A DNA stretch of 64,000 nucleotides from Trissonchulus latispiculum (Eukaryota > Nematoda > Enoplea > Enoplida > Ironidae), in assembly GCA_030248195.1 (NCBI GenBank), contig JASAND010016529.1, forward strand, positions 25,603 to 89,602, given 5' to 3'. The notes beneath the pieces were generated by a model. The model made no database searches, was not told where the DNA came from, and saw only the letters and a program-made list of their open reading frames with translations. How positions within the stretch are numbered: the stretch's first letter is position 1; every line of letters starts with the position of its first letter. The position numbers were made by a program, and so were the translations under genes. Shown here piece after piece: positions 53,629 to 64,000 of this stretch.

Positions 53629-56600
53629 ATGGAGGGTGAAAAAGGGGATAATGTCGAGTCGTCGCCTCCTATGGAAGAGGCACAGTCTGAATCGTCTGCG
53701 GATGAGCCGCAGCCCGGAACTTCACAGCAGGCGGACCAGCCTGAATGCTCAGTCTGGGGTGACCCCGGAGTCAAACTTTTGATCAAATTGCCTAAAACGG
53801 CTCAGTCCCACCTGTCGAGGTCTCTGCTGTCGTGCTGTAGCGAGGCCAAGGACTCCTCGACTGGTTCGGACGGGGATCCCGTTTTACGAAATGCAGCGGC
53901 TGCGGCACACCGCTCTTCAGGCGAAAACCGGACTAATGCCTGTGCTCCCTTGTCAAATTCAGAGCTTGAGGAAAAGCTTCGCAAAGACTCGCCTCCCCGG
54001 TTGTACATTCCATCCGCCATCGAATTCCAGGAAATCCTCAATTGGGAGGACACACTCAAAGCTTGGGTGAAGGCTCCGAGTGGTTTAGGCTCCACAATTC
54101 CAGCAGGGACAGTCAACACCATCACTTCCATGATTTCTTTGTTCCGGGAAGCCCCCATTATTTTCGATAAGGCCATGGATGCAGGGTTTATGACCCTTGC
54201 CTATGTTAAGTATCAGGGTTCTTTCCCTGATTCTGATTCGACGCAGATCCTGTCTGTTCTTCAGTTGGCGGTCCCCATTGACGCGCAAAAGTTTTCATCT
54301 GAAATGGACCAGCTGTGTCATCATGCGCCGCACCATTCCAGGAACAGGGTCAATATGGCCATTTATATGATTCTATTGCCTCGGCTGTATCTGGATGTCC
54401 CGGCGTGGACCATGATTCGGTATGCGTTACAGCCTTTGCTGTACAATACGTCGTTTCCGAGTTTTGCAGTAGGGGCCCTAGACACGGTGCGGACGTTGAT
54501 GACTACGCTGCACATTGATACGCGCAATTCCATCGTTGACTTGTCCCAGGTGGTTACCTACGTGGCCGAGCGCCCGGTTTCCACACAACTGAAGCAGCGG
54601 TCGCCCAATCACACGAAAGGCCCGTTTCTCTGGACGGCCCGGGGAGATCGGAAGAAGGGTGAGGCGGCTCGTCCGGTTCCGCCTCCGACTCCGGGTCGCA
54701 TGGACAAGCCATTCCGGTGGTTCCAGGAGAACATTCTACGCTATCCTGATGCCATGGTTCGTCTGACACCACACTCGGCACATGCGGTGACGCCGTTACA
54801 GGAGGAGTCGGTGCTTGATTGGGCTCTTGTGCGCATACGGGATACGTATATGACGGTACACGTTTTGTCTTTGTTTCGAAAACTGACGAAGCAAGATTTT
54901 TGGAAATCCGACTCAAGTGTGCCTATGCGCAGAAGGGCTCTCCAGCGGCTCTTTCTGATCTGACTCCTGTGCCGGGAGTATACAATTCAGTTGTCTCGGA
55001 TCCGCCGTTTAAAGCCACGCGGCCGATTTTCCTGAAGTATGAGGGTCAGAAGGGAAAGAGCAGAACTAAGCAGGTGCTCGCTTTCATTCGGATGTGGAAA
55101 GCCCGTGTCTGCCTCCCTTGGAGCACCGGGCGGCCGATTTCTTCACATCGGTAGCACCGCGCAGGAACCCTCCGGATTATTCAACGAAGCCAGAAAAGGT
55201 GCCTGGCGAGGCCAAGCGTGCGGCTGAGGCGTTTGAGATCCGGCAGGATGAGCAGGCGATGGAACTGCAGGAACATGACGACCTACTTCCTCTGGACCAT
55301 GCTCCGGACCAACGCAATTTAGTGGGCGTACCTGCTACTCCGACACCTTCGGAAGCGGGGTCTCAGTCACCCGGGGAGTTTTCCCCTTCAAACCGTCTAA
55401 TTATCCATGAGGACCGGGATTCGGCAGGTGAGGGGCCAGTGTCTGGTGCCACGTCGGTGGGTTCTGGGCGCCTTTCTCGTCACAGAAACCGCTCCGTTCC
55501 CCCGCGCTCGGGTATCACTGTGCACATGGACGACCTGCCGGGTTCTATTGCGGATGTCCCAAAACCGCACGGTCCCCCGGAGCGTGGTCAGGAGGAACGG
55601 CGTTCCCAGTTCTTGCAGTATGTCCAGGCAAAAGTTGCTAGGTCGGCTAGTGCGGCCGCGGATGTGCCCTATCCAGCGGGGTGGCGTACGGACAGTCCAC
55701 TGGTTGCTGAGCCGCCGGCGGCGTCTACCGAGCCACCAACTGTTCCATCGCTAGGGGAGTCTACCAAGTCTCCTTACAAGCTCAGAAAAACGGTGGTCCC
55801 TACGTCTGAGGGCGAGGTCTCGGTGGCACAGCCGGTGTCGCCGCCGGCGGGCGTCAGTCCGTCCAGTTCGCAGGAATCTTTGCGCCACCGTTCCAAAAGC
55901 GTCCCGCCTCCAATCGTGTCGACCTCGTTTCCGGAAGGGGCTACCAGGTGGATCAGGGTTTGTCTCAGCCTGCGGTCGCCTATCAGAATCTAGACTTGGG
56001 CGTTGTGGCCACTCATCCATCGGTACCGTTCGCGACAACGGCGGCGCAGGCGCAGCAGGCCGCTGTCAGGGCCAAGCTTCCACCACAATATCAGCAGATT
56101 TATTCGGATATCACGGCCGTTCTGAATTCGCCTTCGTCATCGACTGCAGTTATGTCTCCGGCCGTGCAGCCACCGCTGACTCAGTTCCCGCCACCTCAGC
56201 AGGTAGGGTCACCTATGTTGGGGGCTTCCTCAGTTCCTGCGGGAGGGGTTCAGGGTCAGGTAACACCTGTTCCAGCTTTTCCGTTCGGGGCCACCCGTGC
56301 TTTTATTACCTCTACCGATGTTTACGGGTTGGAGTATACTTGTCGCCGGTTGACGGCTGATGCCTTTTTCACTAGTCTACCGGAAATCGGTACACCGGCG
56401 CAATTGGCTGTCTTGCCAAGCTTTTGAATTTCGCAACAGGCAATCGCGGAAATTTTGGGCATTCCCCCTCCCTGGAAGCCCCTGGCATTCGTGTATGCCT
56501 TGCTGGAGCGTGGGCAGTTCGATTTTGCCAATTTCTTCTATATTTTATATCCAGAACGTCTGGGCGCTGCTGGTGCTCAGCTGCCGCGGCCGGAGACACC

Positions 56601-58536
56601 AAGCAGGGGCGTCTGTACTGTGCCTGAGTTAGATCTAGGTCGCCTGTCTGATATCTCGGGGCTTTCGGATTTGGTTGTCCCGGGGTCGGCATTGTCGGGA
56701 AGCACTCCGGCGTCACTGAAGCACACGGTTCCGTCGATTCCGGTTATGGGGTTCCAGGATGAACCTGGCCCGTCGCATCGTCCGGCGGAAGCTACTGGCG
56801 GAGCTCCTTCTTCTCAACAGCCTGGTGCGGACCCGGTTCCACAGGCCTCGCCTTCGCGGCCTCTACCGCTACCGCAGGTCCTGCAGCGTATGCCTCAGAA
56901 TTTGCCGTCACTTCGTCTGCCGATCCAAATCAAACCTTTTTCGGTGCAGTCGTTGCCTCCGCCTCCAGTGGATCGTCACATCGTTTGGCCGGAGACGCAT
57001 TACCTCCATCCATCTAAGATGGTTCTGCGCTACCAGGGGCTGGTCCCGGGCGATTTTCCAGAGGGCACGGTTCATTACGGTGAAGGCTTTGCCAGAGTAT
57101 TTGGTAGAACCTCCAGAGGGACCGTTTGAGCTCAAACGCCATACTTCGTACAAGGACTATTCCACGCCAGAATTCGTCCAGCAACTTCATCGGCGTCCTC
57201 CGGTGTCAGTCAGTGGCGAAATGCCATATGTCATGCGGCCTTTCACGGGGCCCCAGGAGGTCGATCCAGCCTTTTGGCCGTCGATTCATTACATCATTTC
57301 CCAGTATCCCCATGCGGTTCCGTTCCGTCTGTATTCGGAGCCATATTGGCAACTTGCTTATTTGCCGGACTTGCGGTCTAGGATTGATGGCGTTTCCCAC
57401 AATCCCTATTTTGTTGCCATCTATAATTATTGGTGGGAACGTCTGACCACGACAGACCTTCCGTTCGCCGTTTCGGAAAAGGTGTATAAGAAATTCTTCG
57501 AGAATCTGAAGAATCTGATCCCGGATGCACCGGTTCGGCAAAATCAGACGGAACGGACAGCGGCAGTCCGCATTTCACCTTTGATATGTACCGCTGGGAA
57601 CTTACGTTTGACTTTCCGCCGCTGTATAGGGATAGTGTATTGGAGTTCGACTCCTTCCGTCTGGTGGGACAGTCGCCTCATACTTGGGGAGCGGCGGCCG
57701 CTGCTGCTGCAAATATTTTTCCTTTTATTAGGCTTTATCCTACTTATTTTCTGGCCAAAAGTTCGCCAAATCGTTTTCTGGCATATTTGGACAAAATATC
57801 TGAGGGTTTCCTCTCGCTTGTTCAGTCCACTATTGATGTGGTACGGGCTCACCGGTACATGCAGCCGGATATGGCTTTGAAGTACCCTCAAGTGGCTTAC
57901 TTCAAGGGTCCCTCCTGTGTTGCTTCCAATATGTGGAAACTTTTGGAGGATCCGGAAACCAAGGACCCTGATTCGGCTTACATCATGTGGGGCGAGAAGA
58001 AATTTGCGGCCTCAGAGTTTCTGTATGTCTATCGCATGCTGCGGGACTGGTACGGTCTCCCCGAGGCAGCTCGGGCGGCAGCTAGCATGGAATACCCTTT
58101 CCAGGCAGAATATGCTGCAGCTGACTACGTCAAGTCGTGGGTGCCCGCTGGGTCTCATTTGCGGAAAATTTGGCAAGCTACGGAGGGCGAAGGGTACTTG
58201 ACGCGTGCGTTATTTATGCTTGATATCATTCGGGCAAAGGCCGCGTCTAGCTACCACTTCCGTAAGTGGCTCAGAAGCACCGGCGTAGCTTATATTGTTG
58301 ACGCTGTTGCTAGCCGTGACCTTTATTGGTCCTGTGGCATTGATGCGGCTGAGCTCAACCGTACTCTGGCCAATGTGATTCTACAGACAGTTCTAGATGC
58401 CGAAGGGCAAAACTTAATGGGTAAGATCTGTATGCTGGTCCGCCGGGAGTTGTTCCCAAATTTGGCTCATGAACTAGCTATGAAAGAGGCGCAGATGCAC
58501 TTGCGTTACACCAAGTTGGCGACGGCTCGGCATTAA
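53629..58536 (+). pseudogene. accessory ORF E of giant element, ~1,630 codons
   Basis: A single very long protein is broken across frames: 53629-~54830, ~54820-55095, ~55095-55945, ~55945-57095 (with an in-frame TGA at 56425-56427), ~57095-57550 and ~57550-58536. The N-terminus is acidic and Ser-rich. A helical domain spans ~54000-54560 (FQEILNWEDTLKAW, LLPRLYLDVPAWTMIRYAL). A Pro/Ser/Arg-rich linker follows to ~56400, then a C-terminal domain rich in aromatic residues (AFWPSIHYIISQYP, FPFIRLYPTYFLAK, LRDWYGLPEAARAA, VRRELFPNLAHELAM) ends at TAA 58536. There is no signal peptide or clear membrane anchor, so an Env is unlikely. I recognise no family. Confidence 0.55.
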
Positions 58537-59234
58537 TTTATGAATGTGGTGGGGTGGGATTATATTTTGGCCCGTATTGGCTGGGGGGGGGGGGAATCTA
58601 TGTTGTGTTACTAACTGGGGGATTTTTGGTTTTGCGGTTATTCTGGAATAGTTTTAAGTACCTGATTGATTTTTATCTTTAAAATTGAGTTTTATTCTTT
58701 TCTACGCTTCAGTTTTTTGTCTTCGATAAATTCCTACCTAAATTGTAGTTTGATTCTTTCCGGTCTAAATTATGCAGGCACTAGTGAGTTTTAAACCTTT
58801 TTATTAATTTTTACCTTTTACCTTTCTTTTACTAAAACGATTTACATCTTTATTAGGCAATAGTACTGGGGGCATTCTATCTTGTCGTATCCCGGCGGGT
58901 CCGTGGTTGCCCGTCGCCTGCGGTCGCCCTCAGGGAGGCCAAGGGTGGGCGGTCAACTCCGGACCGGCATTTTTGACTCCGTAGCTTTATTTCCGTCTTT
59001 CTCAGAATTGACACAGTCTGCGGTTGCTGACGGTCGGGCTCAGCCAGGCCAACGGTTGCCGTAGACTCGTGTCTCCCTCTCTCAAAATTAAGTCGGGCCT
59101 TGTATTTGCACTGTTGGCCGTAGTGCCTAATATGTACTATCTTGTTGGCCTGCGGGCCTGAATTTTTTGGTTGTTACGTAGGTTGTGTTTTTGTTTTGTT
59201 GTTGTAGTTCTCTTTGTTATTAATCTGTAGTTAT
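58537..59234 (+). other. non-coding 3' region with hairpin motifs
   Basis: Contains two copies (58922-58945 and 59032-59055) of the GGTCG-hairpin-AGGCCAA motif also found in gag at 43978-44001. No ORF is supported. Confidence 0.5.
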
Positions 59235-60809
59235 ACTAAAGTCTGACCAAAAATTCTTGGAACCGAAATGTGAGCGCTTGTCCTGAGTTAACCTTTAAAG
59301 TTAGTCTATATAAAATATATATTTCTAGAAACCTCATGAGGAGGAGAATCCGGTAAAACCATCACATCCGGTCTATATCCGGTTACCGGATGCCAAATCG
59401 ATAAAAACGCTTCAGATTCGGAAAGAGAGTTCTAATTGATTCATACTCTAGCATATTGGTCCTTGGCCCAAGACATCTCCGAAAATCCGGTCACATCCGG
59501 TGTCCGGTAACCGGATGTCTAGGTCACAAAAACTGTACAGCAAGATGGGTAGGTCGTACAGTTTTGCTGATTGAATTTTTAGATTCAGCGGGTCGAAATT
59601 AGTCTATATACGAAGTTTTGTCCAACTTGGACCAAAATTGCGTGATTTATGGTCGTATCCGGTGCGAAAAAAACCGGAAAATCGGTTTTTCCGGTCTGGT
59701 GCTCGGAATCGCTTATAAAAAATGTTAGTTTTTGGCACAATGAATATTTGGGAGGCTACTTTCATTTTACCAGTGTCAGAGCAATCGAATATCCGGTCGA
59801 TTTCCGGTTCTGAGCTTTGAAATTTGAGATTTCATGGGCTATTATCTCAGTATCCGGTTGGTCCGGAAGTCAAATTATTTCATTAAAATGACATTTTGTC
59901 TATCCCTAACAAGCATCAACCTCAAATTACTTCATATCTGCTGTAATTCTTGAATGATAGCGTTTTAGAAACGTGCTGATTTTGCTTGTTTTGTGTAATT
60001 GTTAAACCGGATATGCGATTTGATCCCATACGCTTAGCCTTGTCGCACGCAATATAACTTATTTTTGAACCATTTTTAAAACGCTATCATTCAAGAATTA
60101 CAGCAGATATAAAGTAATTTGAGGTTGATGCTTGTTAGGGATAGACAAATTGTCATTTTAATGAAATAATTTGACTTCCGGACCAACCGGATACTGAGAT
60201 AATAGCCCATGAAATCTCAGATTTCAAAGCTCATAACCGGAAATCGACCGGATATTCGATTACTTTGACACCGACAAACTGAAAGTAGCCTCCCAAATAT
60301 TCATTGTGCCAAAAACTAACATTTTTTATTCGCGATTCCGAGCACCAGGCCGGAAAAACCGATTTTTCCGGTTTTTTCGCACCGGATACGACCATAAATC
60401 ACGCAATTTTGGTCCAAGTTGGACAAAACTTCGTATATAGACTAATTTCGACCCGCTGAATCTAAAAATTCAATCAGCAAAACTGTACGACCTACCCATC
60501 TTGCTGTACAGTTTTTGTGACCTAGACATCCGGTTACCGGACACCGGATGTGACCGGATTTTCGGAGATGTCTTGGGCCAAGGACCAATATGCTAGAGTA
60601 TGAATCAATTAGAATTCTCTTTCCGAATCTGAAGCATTTTTATCGATTTTCCATCCGGTAACCGGATATAAACCGGATATGATGGTTTTACCGGGTTCTC
60701 CTCCTCATGAAGTTTCTAGAAATATATACTTTATATGGACTAACTTTAAAGGTTAACTCAGGACAAGCGCTCACATTTCGGTTCCAAGAATTTTTGGTCA
60801 GACTTTAGT
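59235..60809. mobile_element. 1,575-bp near-perfect palindromic element
   Basis: Arms of ~737 bp (59235-59971 and 60077-60809) are inverted copies with few differences, around a ~105-bp spacer. Termini are ACTAAAGTCTGACC / GGTCAGACTTTAGT. The arms are full of CCGGT, CCGGAT and ATCCGG words. No coding capacity; a foldback/MITE-type element inserted in the 3' part of the giant retrotransposon. Confidence 0.85.
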
Positions 60810-62842
60810 TTCCCTTTCCCTCCCCCCCCCCCCCTGTCCCTGTTTGACTGCGAGCGCTTCCTTCTGTACTTGTTATTGTACTTGGATGTTGTTTGTCCCT
60901 GGTCCCGGTCTGTTACGGGTGGCCCACTGATTTCTGTTATCTCTATCTGGAGTTGGGCCTGTGAATCTCGGTGATGAGGTGGTTCGGTGCTGGTTGCGTG
61001 CGGGTCGCTTGTGCCGAGGGGCACCGGCCCGCGTCCATGGCGGCAGGGTCCTCGATTTTGGTCTGGTTCTCTGATTGTTCTCTACTTTGATCAATTGTGT
61101 CAATCTGTCTCTATCACAATAATCCCATCCTACCCCGATCCAGCACCAGTGCATTTGTTTTACTATTTTATTCTTTTGCTCAGTTTTTTTGCTCAGTTTC
61201 AATGAAACCTACAAATTTATATAAAACTAATTAAAATAATATTTAAAATTTGTCTGTCTTTTTAAAAAGTAAATGCTTCGTTTAACCTAGTATGTCATCT
61301 CAATTTTATAAAAATGATGGTTCACATAATACAGCACTTATTTTATTTCTAATTTCAGTTTTTGTGGTATTCTCACTGTACAGGGCTTCGGTGTTCTGGC
61401 TATTTTTTCCTGGTTCTCTCTACAACTGATTATATATGAAGAATTTGTTTTCTTTTAAATTAATTAAATAACTAGCTTTAAGTATAATTTAGCAGGTGCA
61501 ACTTTCCTTTACCTTCGTTTCTCTGTCCGTGGCTTGGTCCTTAAACTGGCCATCTGTGGTTTACTATATGAACTTTTCTAATTTAAGTCTCTTGTTGTGA
61601 TGATATATGTATTGCCGGTTCTGTCCCCATGGGCTCGCTAGTCCCCCTTCCCCCTTGTCCCTTCTGAGCTAATTTTGTTTTTGTTTGTTTCTACTGTTTC
61701 ACTTATACTTGTCTTTTTACGATTTAGATTTAATATTGGTGGGGGGAGTTATTGGTCATTGTTGTGGGTTTCGTCCGTGGGTAAAATTTTCTTTAAATTT
61801 TCTTAAAACTCTTTTCCTATTGTCTTATTTTCCTAAGACTTTCTGTATTTGGGGTGGGTGATGCTCACTAGCTCGGCATTGCCGTTCTATAATATGTAGT
61901 ATTTTATTTTGTTCATTTCGGGTCTTTTCTATTTTTCTAACTGGTGTTTGTTTCTCCTTTTTCTTTCTAATGTGGTGCGAGTTTACTTTGCCTAAAATTT
62001 TCTTGTATTCCATGACTGCCATTTTGTTGCCTTACTACCTTGCCATGTAACTTTGTGCAGCTATTTTGGCAATATATATGCTTTATTTTGTATTTGCTTT
62101 AAAACGTGGCATTGTTTGATTCAATTTTTACGATTCGATAGGGATTTCTTTTGTCCTCCGGAGTTGTTGGCAACCAACTCCGGAGCTGTTATATACTGTG
62201 TTCGGTTGTCCCGGAGCTCAAATTTTCGTTTCTTCTTTCTTCCTTGAATACTCCGGAGCTGTCTGGTTACTTTCGTTTTGATTTTTCTTTCCAAAATCGT
62301 CTGCTTCGGTTAAAAACTTTACTCCGGCCTTGGTCCCAGATTTTTCATCTTGTTTATCCTACTCCGGAGTCCAATTTCTGTTTTCGTTTGTCGGTAAAAG
62401 TCACTCCGGAGCTATTTTTTCTGCTTCTCTGTGTTGTTTTCTATCTAAAAACGTTGCTCCGGTGGCCGGTTGTGGCATCGGTTGTCTGTTTTGAGGGCTC
62501 CGGAGTACCTGTCTCTTTTGTTACCTGCGTCCTCGTCGTGGCTCAAGGGTGTCCTAGCCGTTATCTTTTGTGTGTAGTCGGTGTAGTCCGTGTATATGTG
62601 TTGAGTAGAGTCTTCCCGATATGTTTCGGAGTAGTTTTAGCGTGTCTCAGTGCACCCGTGTGTAGTATGTTGGGGCCTGAGTAGTGTTCCCGAGTAGTCG
62701 ACCTCGAGGGATACGTCAAAGTTTTATCTTTCCCGGTGATTTCTAAAACGCGTTTTATCTTTACTCGTAGATAGGGTACGTAGGTTAATTTGATTTTGTT
62801 ACTAACCCTTGAGCCCTTGACCGCGGCGCGGTCGCGCGTTTC
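60810..62842 (+). other. long 3' non-coding part of giant element
   Basis: No supported gene. 62151-62684 is open for 177 codons but is hydrophobic and built around repeated CTCCGGAG words (62155-62505), so I do not call it. A 14-C run lies at ~60820. Confidence 0.4.
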
Positions 62843-62853
62843 AAAAGAGGGGG
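62843..62853 (+). promoter_or_regulatory. polypurine tract of giant element
   Basis: AAAAGAGGGGG, five bases before the 3' LTR. It primes plus-strand synthesis in LTR elements. Confidence 0.75.
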
Positions 62854-62858
62854 TATTC

Positions 62859-63188
62859 TGTGAATTATTTCAGTCATTTCGAGAGTCAATTTCATCTGAA
62901 ATTATAAAGTGTACGGCTAACTTCATGATAAATTCATATTCTCGACATTTTCACTAAATTTCAAAGATGTACTGCCAAATTCATGAACGGTCAAACTAAA
63001 TTGTTACTTCTGTGTACGGTCCAAGGCCGGACTAGCTAATTTTCACTTTTGATTCAAAATCGAGCGCTCACGTCAGTGTTGAGTGTTTTTCTCCTGAGAA
63101 TAGGCGGTCCCCTTTTGTCCTCTATTTACGCCTCACTGCTTCCGTCTGTTGGGCGCCTATTTTGGCGGGTCTACGATAGTGGGGGAAT
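62859..63188 (+). mobile_element. 3' LTR of giant element, truncated
   Basis: Matches 5' LTR positions 1-323 with a 7-bp insertion (near 62939) and a few substitutions, then breaks off at GGGGGAAT. An 11-bp filler (partly a repeat of AGTGGGGGA) leads into the copy of the 5' flank. More than half of the LTR is missing. Confidence 0.85.
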
Positions 63189-63198
63189 AGTGGGGGAT

Positions 63199-63803
63199 AG
63201 GTCAGTTCCGTTTGATAGATATTTTCTAAAAATATAAACCTGCTGCTGCTTTAATATTTTCCTAACTGAGTGAATAACTAATTAGGTACAGCAAAATCAT
63301 CTGCAAAGCATCATGTAATTATTTAAGACTGCTAATGGTTTAAAAACTAACCTGCTTTCCACATTTTGGTCAAAGTATTTACAATGTTTAATTGTTTTGT
63401 CTAATATTTATTGCAATAAGTTGCTGGTGTCAGTTGAGAAGGTTTTAATTAGCTAGTCATTGAAATTGGAATGATCTATTCCAGTTTTGAATTCTACAGG
63501 AATTGTCTATAAACAAATACACACATGCGTAATTCCATGGACTAGAGAAAGAAATCTTCCAAAAGAGAAATCCACACAGAAATCATGTACTACTAATCCT
63601 AAACCATTACGTACATGCATTTATTGTAAAATGTACGTTCAACAAATACAAGCAAGAGCTTTGTGCAAAATGAGCCCGTTTTGACCATATTTACAGTAAA
63701 TATAGAGTCCTGCTGCATGTAGAAATACATTAGTTTGATATGTATCTACTCGACTTGCTCACAGCAAAAACTAAGAAACTATACTCGTCAGAACTGAAGC
63801 TTA
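63199..63803. repeat. second copy of the 5' flank (tandem duplication)
   Basis: Collinear with 40651-41255 at a constant offset of 22,548 bp. Confidence 0.9.
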
Positions 63804-64000
63804 TGTGAATTATTTCAGTCATTTCGAGAGTCAATTTCATCTGAAATTATAAAGTGTACGGCTAACTTCATGATAAATTCATACATTTTCACTAAATTTC
63901 AAAGATGTACTGCCAAATTCATGAACGGTCAAACTAAATTGTTGCTTCTGTGTACGGTCCAAGGCCGGACTAGCTAATTTTCACTTTTGATTCAAAATCG
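63804..64000 (+). mobile_element. 5' LTR of a second tandem element copy, cut by window end
   Basis: TGTGAATTATTTCAG onward. It matches the 5' LTR (no 7-bp insertion, TTGTTGCTTC form) rather than the 3' LTR, as expected if a whole unit was duplicated. Confidence 0.85.

Noticed and set aside
62151..62684. 177-aa ORF as an envelope-like gene
   Set aside because: Hydrophobic throughout, periodic with the CTCCGGAG words, and no signal peptide, cleavage site or distinct anchor.

Overview
The window is nuclear DNA of an invertebrate-type metazoan, dense in transposable elements. Host signals are the last two exons of ribosomal protein RPS13 (uS15) with clean GT-AG borders, one EF-hand exon, and a run of short, phase-compatible exons on the minus strand. 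Around them lie a Polinton/adintovirus-like gene block, a Penelope-like retroelement (PLE) remnant, a LINE relic, tRNA-derived SINEs, several MITE-like elements with terminal inverted repeats (TIRs), and a very large Ty3/Gypsy LTR retrotransposon. There are no rRNA genes, CRISPR arrays or bacterial features. The species cannot be named from the sequence alone.

Layout. 1-6.65 kb: a compact virus-like block on the plus strand (capsid-associated protein, pX-like basic protein, F54H12.2-family capsid candidate, adenain-like protease, small membrane protein, further small ORFs, a RING-H2 protein). Neighbouring genes overlap at stop/start codons. The F54H12.2-like gene is partly duplicated around a 571-bp tandem repeat. 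6.65-16.4 kb: palindromic repeats, a PLE remnant with an N-terminal GIY-YIG domain (minus), two opposed ~1.2-kb TTAA-flanked elements on either side of the RPS13 exons, a 415-bp MITE, and a SINE interrupted by another TTAA element. 16.4-24.4 kb: EF-hand exon (minus), a 31-bp-phased GGATTA array, an (AT)n tract, a LINE relic (minus) with a nested SINE, and two further TIR elements. 25-37.5 kb: a minus-strand multi-exon locus of short, duplicated, acidic or basic exons, with five interspersed ~135-bp TCAAGT-rich cassettes, a GGCCGGCC-rich hAT-like element, a 164-bp tRNA-like array and an 89-bp hairpin array. 37.5-40.65 kb: dispersed repeats and a MITE.

41.26-63.19 kb is a giant (~22 kb) Ty3/Gypsy element: 669-bp 5' LTR, primer-binding site, long proline-rich Gag with a CCHC knuckle, aspartic protease, RT-RNase H-integrase, four extra ORFs after pol (B-E, the last ~1,630 codons), a 1.57-kb palindromic insertion, polypurine tract and a truncated 3' LTR. 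It carries many frameshifts, often at C/G homopolymers, and a D-to-E change in RT motif A, so this copy looks non-autonomous. After the truncated 3' LTR, the 605 bp that flank the 5' LTR recur and lead into a new LTR start. A 22,548-bp segment is therefore tandemly duplicated, and the window ends just inside the second unit.

The points most worth following are the unrecognised accessory ORFs and possible spliced expression of the giant element, a short hairpin motif in it with compensatory stem changes, the phase-conserved duplicated-exon gene with its TCAAGT cassettes, and the rearranged virus-like block.
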